This document shows, in pieces, positions 25,089-34,979 of a stretch of DNA of 64,000 bases (the first letter of the stretch is position 1; the number at the start of each line of letters is the position of its first letter). The notes beneath the pieces are model-generated. The model did not search any database, had not been told where the DNA came from, and saw only the letters and a list, made by a program, of their open reading frames with translations. A program made the translations under genes and the position numbers. Location: NCBI RefSeq assembly GCF_019857225.1, contig NZ_JAFJSY010000031.1, positions 62,001 through 126,000 on the forward strand. The letters run 5' to 3'. Source of the DNA: Streptomyces plumbidurans (lineage in GTDB: Bacteria; Actinomycetota; Actinomycetes; Streptomycetales; Streptomycetaceae).

Positions 25089-25733
25089 ATGTCGAAGCTC
25101 TACGCGCGTCGACGCCTCAGCATAGTCGCCGCGCTCACCGCCGTCGTGGCCTCGGCCGGACTTTTCAACGGTCCGACCGCCTCCGCCGCCCTCCCCACCC
25201 CGGTGAGCGCCGCCACCGCCCGCAGCTACCTCGCCTCCCTCACCGTGGCCACCGAGAACCGCACCGGCTACGACCGCGACCTCTTCCCCACCTGGGACAC
25301 CATCGAGGGCACCTGCAACACCCGCGAGTACATCCTCAAGCGCGACGGCACGAACGTGACCACCAACTCCTCGTGCACCGCCACCAGCGGCAGCTGGTAC
25401 TCCCCCTACGACGGTGCGACCTGGAGCGCCGCCTCCGACGTCGACATCGACCACCTGGTCCCGCTCGCCGAGGCCTGGGACTCCGGCGCGAGCAAGTGGA
25501 CGACCGCCCAGCGCGAGGCCCTGGCCAACGACGTCACCCGCCCGCAGCTGCTCGCCGTCACCGACAACGTCAACCAGTCCAAGGGCGACCAGGACCCCGC
25601 CACCTGGGTCCCGTCCCGGACCGCGTACGTCTGCACCTACGTCCGCGCCTGGGTCCAGGTCAAGCACTACTACAACCTCTCGGTCGACTCCGCCGAGAAG
25701 TCGGCACTGACGAACTACCTGGCCTCCTGCTGA
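25089..25733 (+). CDS. Secreted HNH nuclease (DUF1524-like)
   Basis: 214 residues. A signal peptide (about 1-33: RRRLSIVAALTAVVASAG then NGPTASA) precedes the mature enzyme. The catalytic beta-beta-alpha-metal site is DVDIDHLVPLAEAWDSGAS, with NDVTRPQLLAVTDNVNQSKG supplying the later Asn and Lys of the GmrSD-C/DUF1524 type. Two Cys pairs (GTCNT, NSSCTATS; YVCTY, terminal C) suggest disulfides in the exported protein. It likely degrades extracellular DNA. ATG 25089 with AAGGGAG upstream. Confidence 0.9.
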   Translation: MSKLYARRRLSIVAALTAVVASAGLFNGPTASAALPTPVSAATARSYLASLTVATENRTGYDRDLFPTWDTIEGTCNTREYILKRDGTNVTTNSSCTATSGSWYSPYDGATWSAASDVDIDHLVPLAEAWDSGASKWTTAQREALANDVTRPQLLAVTDNVNQSKGDQDPATWVPSRTAYVCTYVRAWVQVKHYYNLSVDSAEKSALTNYLASC

Positions 25734-25817
25734 TCTCCTGCTGATCGTTACGCACGGGACCTCCCCGCTCTCCCCCGTCGTTCCGTACCGTACGGGTCGA
25801 CGGAGGAGAGTGATCAC

Positions 25818-27446
<1,629 letters not shown>

Positions 27447-27612
27447 GGCCGGACGCGCGGCGGGTGAACGAACTGTGCCGATCACACGCGCACCCCCTGA
27501 AACTCCTGCCACACGCCGGGCGTACGCTGTATGGCTGTCATGGCCGCCCCTGCCGCTCCCTCGCGACGTCGCGGCACGGCTGGGTCGACGGGGGAGTCAC
27601 GGGGAGTATGCG

Positions 27613-28221
27613 GTGCAGGAGAGTCTTGGGTCGCTGACCGGCAGCCCATGGATCTACGCGATGGTGGCGCTGTCGGTGCTGCTGGACGTGTTCCTACCGG
27701 TCCTGCCGAGCGGCGTACTGGTGATCACGGCGGCCACGGCGGCGGCCGCCGGCTCGGCGACCGGGCGGGTGCCGCACGCCGTGCCCGACATCCTCGAACT
27801 GACCCTCTGCGCAGCCACCGCCTCCGTCCTCGGCGACCTGGTCGCCTACCGGCTGGCCTGGCGCGGCGGCGAACGCCTGGACCGCGCCATCGCCCGCTCG
27901 CGCCGGCTGACCAGCGCGCAGGAACGTCTCGGCGCGGCGCTCGCCCGCGGCGGCGGGGCCCTGGTCATCATCGCCCGGTTCGCCCCGGCCGGCCGCTCCG
28001 TGGTTTCCCTCGGCGCGGGCGCCGCCCACCGCCGCGCCCGCGAGTTCCTCCCCTGGTCCGCCCTGGCGGGGCTGGCCTGGGCGACCTACAGCGTGGCGCT
28101 CGGCTACTACGGCGGCCAGTGGCTGGGCACGACCTGGCTCGCCACGGCGGTGTCCGTACTCGCCCTCTTCGGAGCGGGCGCGGGAGCGGCCTACGTCATG
28201 CGCCGCCCGGCCAAGGCCTGA
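27613..28221 (+). CDS. DedA-family (VTT domain) membrane protein
   Basis: 202 residues with about five membrane segments. It shows the DedA pattern: an early SGVLVITAATAAAAGS re-entrant region, ATASVLGDLVAYRLAWRGG, and ALVIIARFAPAGRSVVSLGAG followed by FLPWSALAGLAWATYSVALGYYGG. Such proteins have been linked to lipid-carrier recycling and membrane homeostasis. The GTG at 27613 has GGGGAG six bases before it; an upstream ORF extension would be Arg/Pro-rich. Confidence 0.85.
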   Translation: MQESLGSLTGSPWIYAMVALSVLLDVFLPVLPSGVLVITAATAAAAGSATGRVPHAVPDILELTLCAATASVLGDLVAYRLAWRGGERLDRAIARSRRLTSAQERLGAALARGGGALVIIARFAPAGRSVVSLGAGAAHRRAREFLPWSALAGLAWATYSVALGYYGGQWLGTTWLATAVSVLALFGAGAGAAYVMRRPAKA

Positions 28222-28237
28222 CGCCCGAGACCTGCAG

Positions 28238-28462
28238 TCAGGCGCGCACCTTCTGGCCCCGTATCTCCAGACCGTCCAGCAGCTGAGCGGTGGCCTGGGC
28301 GACCGCGGCGACGGCCTGGTCGAACACCTCCCGGTTGTGCGCGGCGGGAGCCCGAAAGCCGGACACCTTCCGCACGTACTGCAGGGCCGCGGCCCTGATC
28401 TCGTCCTCCGTCGCCTCTTCGGGCAACGCGGGCGGGCGAAGTGTCTTGATGCTCCGGCACAT
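28238..28462 (-). CDS. DUF2277 small protein
   Basis: 74 residues. Begins MCRSIKTL and contains TEDEIRAAALQYVRKVSGF, both typical of DUF2277. Function unknown. ATG 28462 is used because family members begin with MCR. It is convergent with the DedA gene. Confidence 0.9.
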   Translation of the reverse strand: MCRSIKTLRPPALPEEATEDEIRAAALQYVRKVSGFRAPAAHNREVFDQAVAAVAQATAQLLDGLEIRGQKVRA

Positions 28463-28586
28463 GAGACCAGTCTCGCCCAACTGCGGTGCGCCTGCGAGGG
28501 TCCTTCGCGGGGCGGCCGCCGAACCGGACGGGTGAACCCCGGGAAGTTACTCGCATCCCAAATTCGAACAGGCGTAGCATTGCCGC

Positions 28587-28916
28587 GTGGCAGCGACCTA
28601 TGACTTTCCGAGTGACCTCCTGGCCGGTCAGGAGGAGCTGCATCAGGTCCGGGCCGAGCTGTCGGCCCTGCTCAAGCGGCTCCCCTGGTCGGTGGAACCG
28701 CTGGACGGCTTCAGCGACGACAACGGCTGGCGCAAGGTGGAACGCCCCGCCTCCCCGGGCTGGACGGAAGACGAACAGGCCGAGGTGGAAAAGCTCCGCC
28801 GCCGCGAACACGAACTCGCCGTCTTCATCACCACCCACCGCTTCTGGGCAGAGGTAACAGCCACCGACCGCGTCGAGGCCCGCACACGCCTGAAGCACGC
28901 ACAGGCCCCTTCCTAG
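28587..28916 (+). CDS. Hypothetical protein (109 residues)
   Basis: A soluble, charged protein: LLAGQEELHQVRAELSALLKRLPWS and EDEQAEVEKLRRREHELAVFI look helical and would suit a small coiled-coil domain. I do not recognise a family with certainty. GTG 28587 follows a short A+T-richer stretch; no strong ribosome-binding site is visible, so it may be leaderless. Confidence 0.65.
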   Translation: MAATYDFPSDLLAGQEELHQVRAELSALLKRLPWSVEPLDGFSDDNGWRKVERPASPGWTEDEQAEVEKLRRREHELAVFITTHRFWAEVTATDRVEARTRLKHAQAPS

Positions 28917-28935
28917 GCCATGCCTGGCGCCGGCG

Positions 28936-29114
28936 ATTGACCCTCTGGCGATGAGTGCGCCTTGTCCGCGATGACCGTGCCGGCCTTTGCCGCGGCCGCT
29001 GGGCGTCCACCCGAGGCACTCGCACAGATTCCAGCACCGGGGGTGGTCAGACCGCCGCGGGAGCGGCCCGGCGCCTGTTCGCATCCGCCATGACACGCCG
29101 TTGATCACCTGCCG
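28936..29114 (-). mobile_element. Relic of an IS5-type transposase
   Basis: On the minus strand two pieces of a transposase-like protein survive. INGVSWRMRTGAGPLPRR (from 29105) resembles the N-terminal signature of IS5-family proteins (RWRLRTGAPWRDLP). Directly after it come PVLESVRVPRVDAQRPR and, one frame over, GTVIADKAHSSPEG, which match the mid-protein VRVPR...RPR...VIADKAYSS region. The intervening 300 or so bases expected are deleted and the frame is broken. No inverted repeats are evident. Confidence 0.6.
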
Positions 29115-29120
29115 GTGGCC

Positions 29121-29708
29121 TCATGCGGCCGTGGGTGTCTGTGTCTTGGCCTGGCGCACCCCGCGCAGGGCGCCGGACCAGGCGATCACCTGGTCGAGCA
29201 TGTTGTCCACGGCGGTGTCGAGGCCCTCCTGGGGGAGGAAGGTGCCGGTGTGGAACGAGGGGTGTGTCGAGATGGTGGGCTGGGCTCGGACCGTGGCCAC
29301 CTGGAGTTCGGCGAGGACGAGTCGCAGCGCCTCGGCGGCCCGGGCCCCGGCGACCCAGCCCCCGTAGCTGATGATCCCGGCGGCCTTGTCGTTCCACTCC
29401 CGGTAGACGTAGTCCAGGGCGTTCTTCAGGGCGCCGGGGTAGGAGTGGTTGTACTCGGGGACGAGGAAGACGTAGCCGTCGAAGCTGTCGATGAGTGCGC
29501 CCCAGGCGCGGGTGTGATCGTGCTGGTACTGCTGGAAGTTCGGGTTGCCGGGCTCGTCGAGGTTGCCGAGGTCGTGGTCGGCGAGGTCGATGAGTTCGTA
29601 GTCGGCGCCACCGTGGGCACGGGCGGCCTGCAGCACCCAGGCGGCGATCTGGTCGCCGCGGCGTCCGGGGCGGGTGCTTCCGAGGATGAGTGCGATGCGA
29701 AGTGACAT
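29121..29708 (-). CDS. NADPH-dependent FMN reductase family protein
   Basis: 195 residues. LRIALILGSTRPGRRGDQIA is the phosphate-binding start of the flavodoxin-like fold; FVLVPEYNHSYPGALKNALDY-like sequence (YVFLVPEYNHSYPGALK) and AAGIISYGGWVAGARAAEAL complete the FMN site. It likely reduces quinones or azo/nitro compounds. ATG 29708 is preceded by GGAAGG. The divergent MarR gene and two dyads in between indicate repression by that MarR. Confidence 0.9.
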   Translation of the reverse strand: MSLRIALILGSTRPGRRGDQIAAWVLQAARAHGGADYELIDLADHDLGNLDEPGNPNFQQYQHDHTRAWGALIDSFDGYVFLVPEYNHSYPGALKNALDYVYREWNDKAAGIISYGGWVAGARAAEALRLVLAELQVATVRAQPTISTHPSFHTGTFLPQEGLDTAVDNMLDQVIAWSGALRGVRQAKTQTPTAA

Positions 29709-29722
29709 GGCTTCCTTCCGGG

Positions 29723-29742
29723 AGAGTTGACGTATCAACTCT
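29723..29742. promoter_or_regulatory. MarR operator, site 1
   Basis: A perfect dyad AGAGTTGA-CGTA-TCAACTCT lies 15 bp before the FMN-reductase start. It shares the GAGTTG half with site 2, so both should bind the adjacent MarR protein. Confidence 0.75.
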
Positions 29743-29752
29743 AAGGCGGCAG

Positions 29753-29770
29753 GAGTTGAAGTGACAACTC
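29753..29770. promoter_or_regulatory. MarR operator, site 2
   Basis: GAGTTG-AAGTGA-CAACTC, centred 29 bp from site 1 and 26 bp before the MarR start. The two sites together cover both divergent promoters. Confidence 0.7.
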
Positions 29771-29795
29771 TGCTGGTCGCGGTATCCTCGGCGCC

Positions 29796-30284
29796 ATGAC
29801 GGAGACTCGATCGCTGGAACCCGAGGAGTGGGAGTTCTGGGATACCTGGATGCGCGCGCAGCGCCTGCTCACCAGAGAGCTGGAGCGTGGTCTACAGCAT
29901 GACTGCGACATCTCGAAGGCCGAGTTCAGCCTGCTGGTGACGCTGTGGCAGGCCGCCGGCCGCGAGATGCGTGTCGGCGAGCTCTCCGAATCGCTCGACT
30001 GGGACAAGAGCCGCGTCTCACATCAGCTGACGCGCATGGAAAAACGCGGCTTCGTCAAGCGCACCCAGTACGGAGCCGACGGTCGCCGCGCGGGGGTCGG
30101 GCTGACCGCCGAGGGACGCCGCGCCGCCCAGAGTGCCATCCGCGTGCACGGCGGCAACATCCACCGCCACTTCCTCGACTCACTGACCCCCGAGCAGGCA
30201 TCAGTCATCCGGGCATGGAGCGAGCAAGCAGTCGCTCGCCTGGAGCCGCACCGCAGCGAGGCTGCCGGCGACGGCGCGTCCTAG
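29796..30284 (+). CDS. MarR-family transcriptional regulator
   Basis: 162 residues. Winged-helix pattern: FSLLVTLWQAAGREMRVGELSESLDWDKSRVSHQLTRMEKRGFVKRTQYGADGRRAGVGLTAEGRR is here cited only by its parts, with WDKSRVSHQLTRMEKRG as recognition helix and GADGRRAGV as wing. No Cys sensor like OhrR is apparent in the N-terminus apart from one Cys in LQHDCDIS. Divergent from the FMN reductase with operators between, which suggests it senses a quinone or redox-active compound and represses both genes. Confidence 0.9.
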   Translation: MTETRSLEPEEWEFWDTWMRAQRLLTRELERGLQHDCDISKAEFSLLVTLWQAAGREMRVGELSESLDWDKSRVSHQLTRMEKRGFVKRTQYGADGRRAGVGLTAEGRRAAQSAIRVHGGNIHRHFLDSLTPEQASVIRAWSEQAVARLEPHRSEAAGDGAS

Positions 30285-30382
30285 ACCGGCGTCCCACACC
30301 GCCCTCATAGATGCCGCCGATACGGCCCTTGGCATTGCCGGACACGGCCTGGCACCGCATCGGGCGGGGACAGAATGGGATC

Positions 30383-30901
30383 ATGGATGCCGGACTCGCT
30401 GCACTGCTCGGCGCCGCCGTGGGCTCCCTCGCCACCGTCGGCGCGGCCTGGGTGAACGGGCATGCGACGGCCCGCTCGCAGTCCGACCAGTGGCGCAGGC
30501 AGCACCGCAGGGACGCCTACGCGACCTACCTCGGCGCTCTTCACGACCGGGACGTCGCCATGGACGCGGTGTTGGACGCGGTCGAGCCGGAGTCTCTTGA
30601 TCTGCGGGATGTGGACGAGAAAGTCCGCCGTTTCGTCGAGCTGGCCCGAGAGGTCCACCGTGCTGCGGAAGTCGTCATCCTTGAAGGTCCGCATTCCATG
30701 GCGGAAGCAGTCGACCGTGTGGGGCGCGCATCCGGTGACCTCTCCAGCGTGATGCGTCGGATGGTGAAAGACGCCCATGCACGGGACTCCTCCCGCAAGG
30801 CGGCGGACACTGCTCTCGCCGCCGAGCGAGAACGTGCTCTCTACCAGACCGTGAAGGACTTCCGCGCAGCAGCCGGCGAGGTCCTCGGCAACGCGTACTG
30901 A
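30383..30901 (+). CDS. Hypothetical membrane-anchored protein
   Basis: 172 residues. One N-terminal helix (AALLGAAVGSLATVGAAWV) is followed by a long, highly charged helical region (WRRQHRRDAYATYLGALHDRD, VRRFVELAREVHRAAEVV). Proteins of this shape are scattered through Streptomyces genomes without known function. ATG 30383 is the first Met before the membrane helix. A hairpin terminator follows. Confidence 0.72.
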   Translation: MDAGLAALLGAAVGSLATVGAAWVNGHATARSQSDQWRRQHRRDAYATYLGALHDRDVAMDAVLDAVEPESLDLRDVDEKVRRFVELAREVHRAAEVVILEGPHSMAEAVDRVGRASGDLSSVMRRMVKDAHARDSSRKAADTALAAERERALYQTVKDFRAAAGEVLGNAY

Positions 30902-30925
30902 CCGCACGCGCCCCTGAACAATTGC

Positions 30926-30957
30926 GAGGACCCCGGCCGCGATCGGCCGGGGTCCTC
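30926..30957. terminator. Bidirectional hairpin between the hypothetical gene and tRNA-Val
   Basis: A 13-bp perfect stem, GAGGACCCCGGCC with its complement, around the loop GCGATC, followed by TTC on the plus strand. It can end transcription of both the membrane protein gene and the opposing tRNA gene. Confidence 0.8.
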
Positions 30958-30966
30958 TTCATGACG

Positions 30967-31038
<72 letters not shown>

Positions 31039-31255
31039 GGGAACAAGCCGACAGCCTACCTTGCCAGGGACGGTGTCCCGCAAACACGTATCAGGGTCCG
31101 GTCGGGGGTTTACCCCACCCCGAATCCGGGAGCGGCCCGGATCCCGCCACGGCCGTCCGCTCCGTACCTTCGAAGAGCCTCGGCACTTCCAAGAGGCCTT
31201 CACCGTCGGCACGTCGCGACGTGCCGACACATCCGCATCCCAGGGGGAGATCACC

Positions 31256-32026
31256 ATGGTCCGTACCGTCACCGCCCGTACCGCTCTTGCTGCCGGGGTC
31301 GTGGTGGTTCTTGTCGGGGCGGCCACCGCGTGCGGGGCGTCCGCGGGGGACGACAAGGATCCCGATCACCGGTCGTTCGCGCTGCAGGGGCATACCCTCA
31401 CCGTCGACTCGAACGACTCGGCGCTGGAGGTCGTCGCCGCGGACGGGAACGCGCGGGGGAAGGTGGAGGTCACCCGCTGGTTCCAGGGGACCGTCGCGCT
31501 GGGCAAGGACCCCAAGATCTCCTGGTCCATGAAGGACGACCGGCTCACCCTGCACGTGAAGTGCTCCGGCGTGATCGCGAACTGCTCGGCCAAGCACCGG
31601 GTCGAGGTGCCGCGCGGGGTCACCGTGAAGGTCGAGGACGGGGACGGGAGCGTGCAGGCGCGGGGGTTCGAGGACGCGCTGAACATCCGTACCGGCGACG
31701 GGTCCGTGCATGTCACCGACTCCAACGGGCCGCTCACCCTGCACACCGGTGACGGCTCCGTGCGCGCCGAGGTCTCCTCCCGGCAGGTCCGTGCCGACAC
31801 CGGCGACGGCTCCGTGCGCCTCCAACTCGGCGCCGTGCCCGACCTGGTGGACTCCAGCAGCGACGACGGCTCCGTCACCATCGCGCTGCCGAAGGCCACG
31901 TACCGCGTGACCACGAAGACCGGCGACGGTTCGGTGGATGTGTCCGTGCCTCGTGACGACTCCAGCAAGCATGTGGTGTCCGCCCGGTCCGGCGACGGCA
32001 AAGTCACCGTCAAGACGGCGAACTGA
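31256..32026 (+). CDS. DUF4097-type beta-repeat lipoprotein
   Basis: 256 residues. A lipoprotein signal ends in the lipobox LVGAATAC. The C-terminal half consists of seven short repeats with the core GDGSV (EDGDGSVQ, TGDGSVH, TGDGSVR twice, SDDGSVT, TGDGSVD, SGDGKVT), spaced about 18-25 residues, which should form a beta-solenoid, as in the DUF4097 family. Two Cys (KCSGVIANCSA) may form a disulfide. Located on the outer face of the membrane. ATG 31256 has GGGGGAGA upstream. Confidence 0.88.
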   Translation: MVRTVTARTALAAGVVVVLVGAATACGASAGDDKDPDHRSFALQGHTLTVDSNDSALEVVAADGNARGKVEVTRWFQGTVALGKDPKISWSMKDDRLTLHVKCSGVIANCSAKHRVEVPRGVTVKVEDGDGSVQARGFEDALNIRTGDGSVHVTDSNGPLTLHTGDGSVRAEVSSRQVRADTGDGSVRLQLGAVPDLVDSSSDDGSVTIALPKATYRVTTKTGDGSVDVSVPRDDSSKHVVSARSGDGKVTVKTAN

Positions 32027-32107
32027 CCGGCCCGTGTGTTCGTCCCTAACCGGTGGGAGAATGAAACGAGGCACCGGCCAGGACGGATGACAGCACGGGA
32101 GAGGGAT

Positions 32108-33481
32108 GTGACGGCGACACCTTCGCAGCCGTACCGGCCGTCGGTGCCGTACGCACACCGCCGGGCGATCGGGGACACCCTCGCCCTGCTCGCCCTGCCG
32201 CTGCTCGCCGCGCCGGCGCTGGCCGTCGCGTTCGCCGGCGGCGGCACCCGGCGCTGGTTCGGCGGCCGGTCCGAGAACCAGCGGGCGCAGGCGCAGGCGG
32301 CGAAGGACGCCGCGGCGGCCGCGTTCTACGAGCTGGACACCGCGCAGCGCGATCTGCGGATCTCGATCGAGACGATCATGGCGGTCGACGACACCCCGGC
32401 CGCCCGGCGCGCGGTGTCCGACTTCGAGGCGTTGGGCCGTCGTATCGACGAGGCCAGCCATCACTACATCGACGCAGTCGACGCCCATGATCTCGACCGC
32501 GACGACCTGGAGTCCTCGGTCGCTGCCCAGGCGCGCACCGAACTCGCCAGGGCCAAGGACGAACTGACCGACGTCAAGCGGGAGCTGGATCGTTTCGGCG
32601 AGGGACTCGCGCCGCTCCTGGGCAAGGCGGAGACCCAGCTGGCCCGGCTGGCTCCGGCCGTCGAGCGGGCCCGGCAGGGGCTGCTCGCCGCGTCGAACGC
32701 CCTGGACGCCGTACGGGAGACGGGGCTCAGGGCGGACGATCTCGCCGCTCGTCTCGCCGTCCTCGCCCCCGAGCTGACGAAGCTCAACGAGGGCGCGGGC
32801 CGGCACGGGGTGCCGCAGACCGTGGAGCGGGCCGAGCGCGTGGCGCGGGAGGCCGCGGCGGTCCGTGCGGAGGCGGAGCGGCTGCCGGAGAAGGCCGCCG
32901 AGATCGACCACCGGCTCGTCTCGCTGCGCACCCGCGCGCAGGCGCTGACCACGCGCGCCGGGCAGGTGGAGCCGGTGCTGAGCGAGCTGCGGCGGCGGTT
33001 CGTGGCCGCGTGCTGGCAGGACCTGCAGCATGTGCCGGACCAGGCCGGGGAGAACGTACGGCAGGCCGAGCAGAAGCTGAAGGAGGCCCAGGTCGCGCGG
33101 GACGAGCAGCGCTGGCCGGACGCGACCTCGCTGCTGACGACGGTCCGGGCGCTGCTGAACACCACCGACGAGTCCGTGTCGGCGGCCCGTGACCGGCTGC
33201 AGCGGTTGAACGCCGTGCAGAAGGATCCGCAGCAGGAGATCGACCGCACGCGCTTCGCGATCCGGGACGGGCAGCGGCTGGCCATGACGGGCCGGACCAC
33301 ACCCGACCCGCGGCACGCGCGACCGCTGGACGAGTCGGTGGCCCGGCTGGAGCGGGCGGTCGGCGCGCTGGAGGGCCGTCATCCGGACTACTGGCACTTC
33401 CTGACGGAGACCGACGCGGTTCGGCAGACGGTGGCGCGGGTGGTCGCGCAGATCCGGGAGGAGCGCGGGGGCGGGCACTGA
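32108..33481 (+). CDS. Membrane protein with long coiled coil (TPM-like C-terminal part)
   Basis: 457 residues. One or two helices near the N-terminus (TLALLALPLLAAPALAVAFAGG) are followed by about 380 residues of charged, Ala/Glu/Arg-rich heptad sequence, for example RTELARAKDELTDVKRELDRF and AEQKLKEAQVARDEQ. A similar architecture occurs after TPM domains in Streptomyces, but no TPM domain is present here. Function unknown. GTG 32108 has GGAG with good spacing; ATG 32087 is possible. Confidence 0.75.
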   Translation: MTATPSQPYRPSVPYAHRRAIGDTLALLALPLLAAPALAVAFAGGGTRRWFGGRSENQRAQAQAAKDAAAAAFYELDTAQRDLRISIETIMAVDDTPAARRAVSDFEALGRRIDEASHHYIDAVDAHDLDRDDLESSVAAQARTELARAKDELTDVKRELDRFGEGLAPLLGKAETQLARLAPAVERARQGLLAASNALDAVRETGLRADDLAARLAVLAPELTKLNEGAGRHGVPQTVERAERVAREAAAVRAEAERLPEKAAEIDHRLVSLRTRAQALTTRAGQVEPVLSELRRRFVAACWQDLQHVPDQAGENVRQAEQKLKEAQVARDEQRWPDATSLLTTVRALLNTTDESVSAARDRLQRLNAVQKDPQQEIDRTRFAIRDGQRLAMTGRTTPDPRHARPLDESVARLERAVGALEGRHPDYWHFLTETDAVRQTVARVVAQIREERGGGH

Positions 33482-33496
33482 GCCTGCGCCCCCGCG
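33464..33496. terminator. Hairpin between convergent genes
   Basis: CGCGGGGGCG and CGCCCCCGCG form a 10-bp stem with a 13-base loop spanning the TGA of the coiled-coil gene. Confidence 0.55.
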
Positions 33497-33503
33497 GGCG
33501 GGG

Positions 33504-34655
33504 TCAGCTGCGGTAGGCGTAGTAGGCCGCGTCCGGATTGGCGGCGATCAGGCTCGTCAGCGACCGCCGGTAGGTGTCCGCGCTGTGGTAGGTCAGATAG
33601 GGGACGCCGCTCGCGCTGCGGTAGGTGGTCAGCATCGAGTGCTCCTTGGACCCGTTGGCGTCGAAGTCCAGTTGCAGTACGTCGCCGATGTCCATCTGGT
33701 AGGCGTTGGCCAGCGGCGTCGTGCGCCGGGCGGTCTGGGTGAACCAGGACCACTCGTTCACGCCGATCCAGGTGAGGGACTCGCCGGACGCCTTGGAGTA
33801 CCACGTCCCGTAGTCCGAGCCCGACCTGGTCACCTGCTTCCAGCCGCCGGCGTAGAGAGCCTGGCTGAGGAAGTTGGTGCAGTCCCCGCCGTCGCCGCCG
33901 TACTGGCGGTAGGCGGAGTTGTAGTACTTCCAGTACTTCTCGGCGTACGCCGCCATCGCCGCGTACTTGTACTTCGCCCCCGCGCCCAGGTTCTTGGCGC
34001 GCGCGGGAGCCGGATAGGTGATGGCCGCCCTGGGCGCGTCGATGACGTCGCTCGGGCGGGCCGCGTCCGGGGCGGCCGGGGCGGTCGTCCGGACGGGTTC
34101 GTTGAGCGGGCGGGGGCCCTGGTCGGTGAGGCGTTCGCCGGTGAGCTGCCAGGTGCCGTCCGGGGCGGCGGCGAAGGTGAGTTCGTGGTGGGCCACGAAG
34201 GCGGTGGTGGCGGGCTCGTCGCCGCGGATCCTCGCATACGTCAGTGTGGAGTTCTCGGTGACCTGGGCCGTGGCGGTACGTCCCCGGACCTGGACGCTGT
34301 CGACGGTGACCTCGGTGTCGGAGCCGGTGTAGGCCTCGCCGGCGTCCGCCAGGCGGGAGCGGGTGGCGTGCAGGGTCGTCAGGGCGGTGGCCTCGGACTT
34401 GGCCGCGGCGGCCGCCAGCCGCACCGCGCCGGTCGTCCTCGATGCCGTACGACCGGACGGGGACGGCTTTTCGACCAGGGCTGTCGTGCGGTCGGTGAAC
34501 AGGGTGTCCGCGGCGCGGGCGAAGGCGTCGACGGTGGTCGCGGTCGCTTCGGGGGTGGGGGTTCCCTTGGCGGGGGCATCTGCGGTGGCGTTCGCGGCGG
34601 ACAAGGGGAGCAGTGCGGTGGAGAGGGACAGGGCGGCCAGGGCGGTGCGTCTCAC
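33504..34655 (-). CDS. Secreted amidase (Amidase_6 domain)
   Basis: 383 residues. A signal peptide (RRTALAALSLSTALLPLSAANA) opens it. The middle is a variable helical and beta domain. The C-terminal 160 residues are the Amidase_6 domain: YGGDGGDCTNFLSQALYAGGW has the likely catalytic Cys, and SKEHSMLTTY the likely His, followed by LTYHSADTYRRSL. It resembles a papain-like cell-wall or peptide amidase acting outside the cell. GTG 34655 is preceded by AAGGAG at 8 bases. Confidence 0.87.
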   Translation of the reverse strand: MRRTALAALSLSTALLPLSAANATADAPAKGTPTPEATATTVDAFARAADTLFTDRTTALVEKPSPSGRTASRTTGAVRLAAAAAKSEATALTTLHATRSRLADAGEAYTGSDTEVTVDSVQVRGRTATAQVTENSTLTYARIRGDEPATTAFVAHHELTFAAAPDGTWQLTGERLTDQGPRPLNEPVRTTAPAAPDAARPSDVIDAPRAAITYPAPARAKNLGAGAKYKYAAMAAYAEKYWKYYNSAYRQYGGDGGDCTNFLSQALYAGGWKQVTRSGSDYGTWYSKASGESLTWIGVNEWSWFTQTARRTTPLANAYQMDIGDVLQLDFDANGSKEHSMLTTYRSASGVPYLTYHSADTYRRSLTSLIAANPDAAYYAYRS

Positions 34656-34757
34656 TGAGGGCTCTCCTTACGGCGACGGTGTTCATCGGCCTTTGTGTAG
34701 ACCGCCCTGTGCCGCCGGTGCCGGTCGCCGCGCCGGGGGTCCCGTTAATCTGAGCGC

Positions 34758-34979
34758 ATGCCTCGATATGAGTACCGCTGCCGGAGTTGCGGCGACACGT
34801 TTGAAGTCAGCCGGCCCATGGCTCAGTCCTCCGATCCGGCCGAGTGCCCTGCGGGGCATGCGGACACGGTGAAGCTGCTGTCAACGGTTGCTGTTGGGGG
34901 GACGACGTCTGCCTCTGCGGCTCCGCAGGGAGGGAGTGGGGGCGGGGGCGGTTGTTGTGGTGGGGGGTGCTGCGGCTAG
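34758..34979 (+). CDS. FmdB-type zinc ribbon protein
   Basis: 73 residues. YEYRCRSCGDTFEVSRPM and a second, altered knuckle (ECPAGH) form the FmdB putative regulatory zinc ribbon. The tail is Gly/Cys-rich (GGGGGCCGGGCCG), a metal-binding-looking extension. FmdB proteins are of uncertain function. The stop overlaps the stop of the convergent HAD gene by the palindrome CTAG. Confidence 0.88.
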   Translation: MPRYEYRCRSCGDTFEVSRPMAQSSDPAECPAGHADTVKLLSTVAVGGTTSASAAPQGGSGGGGGCCGGGCCG

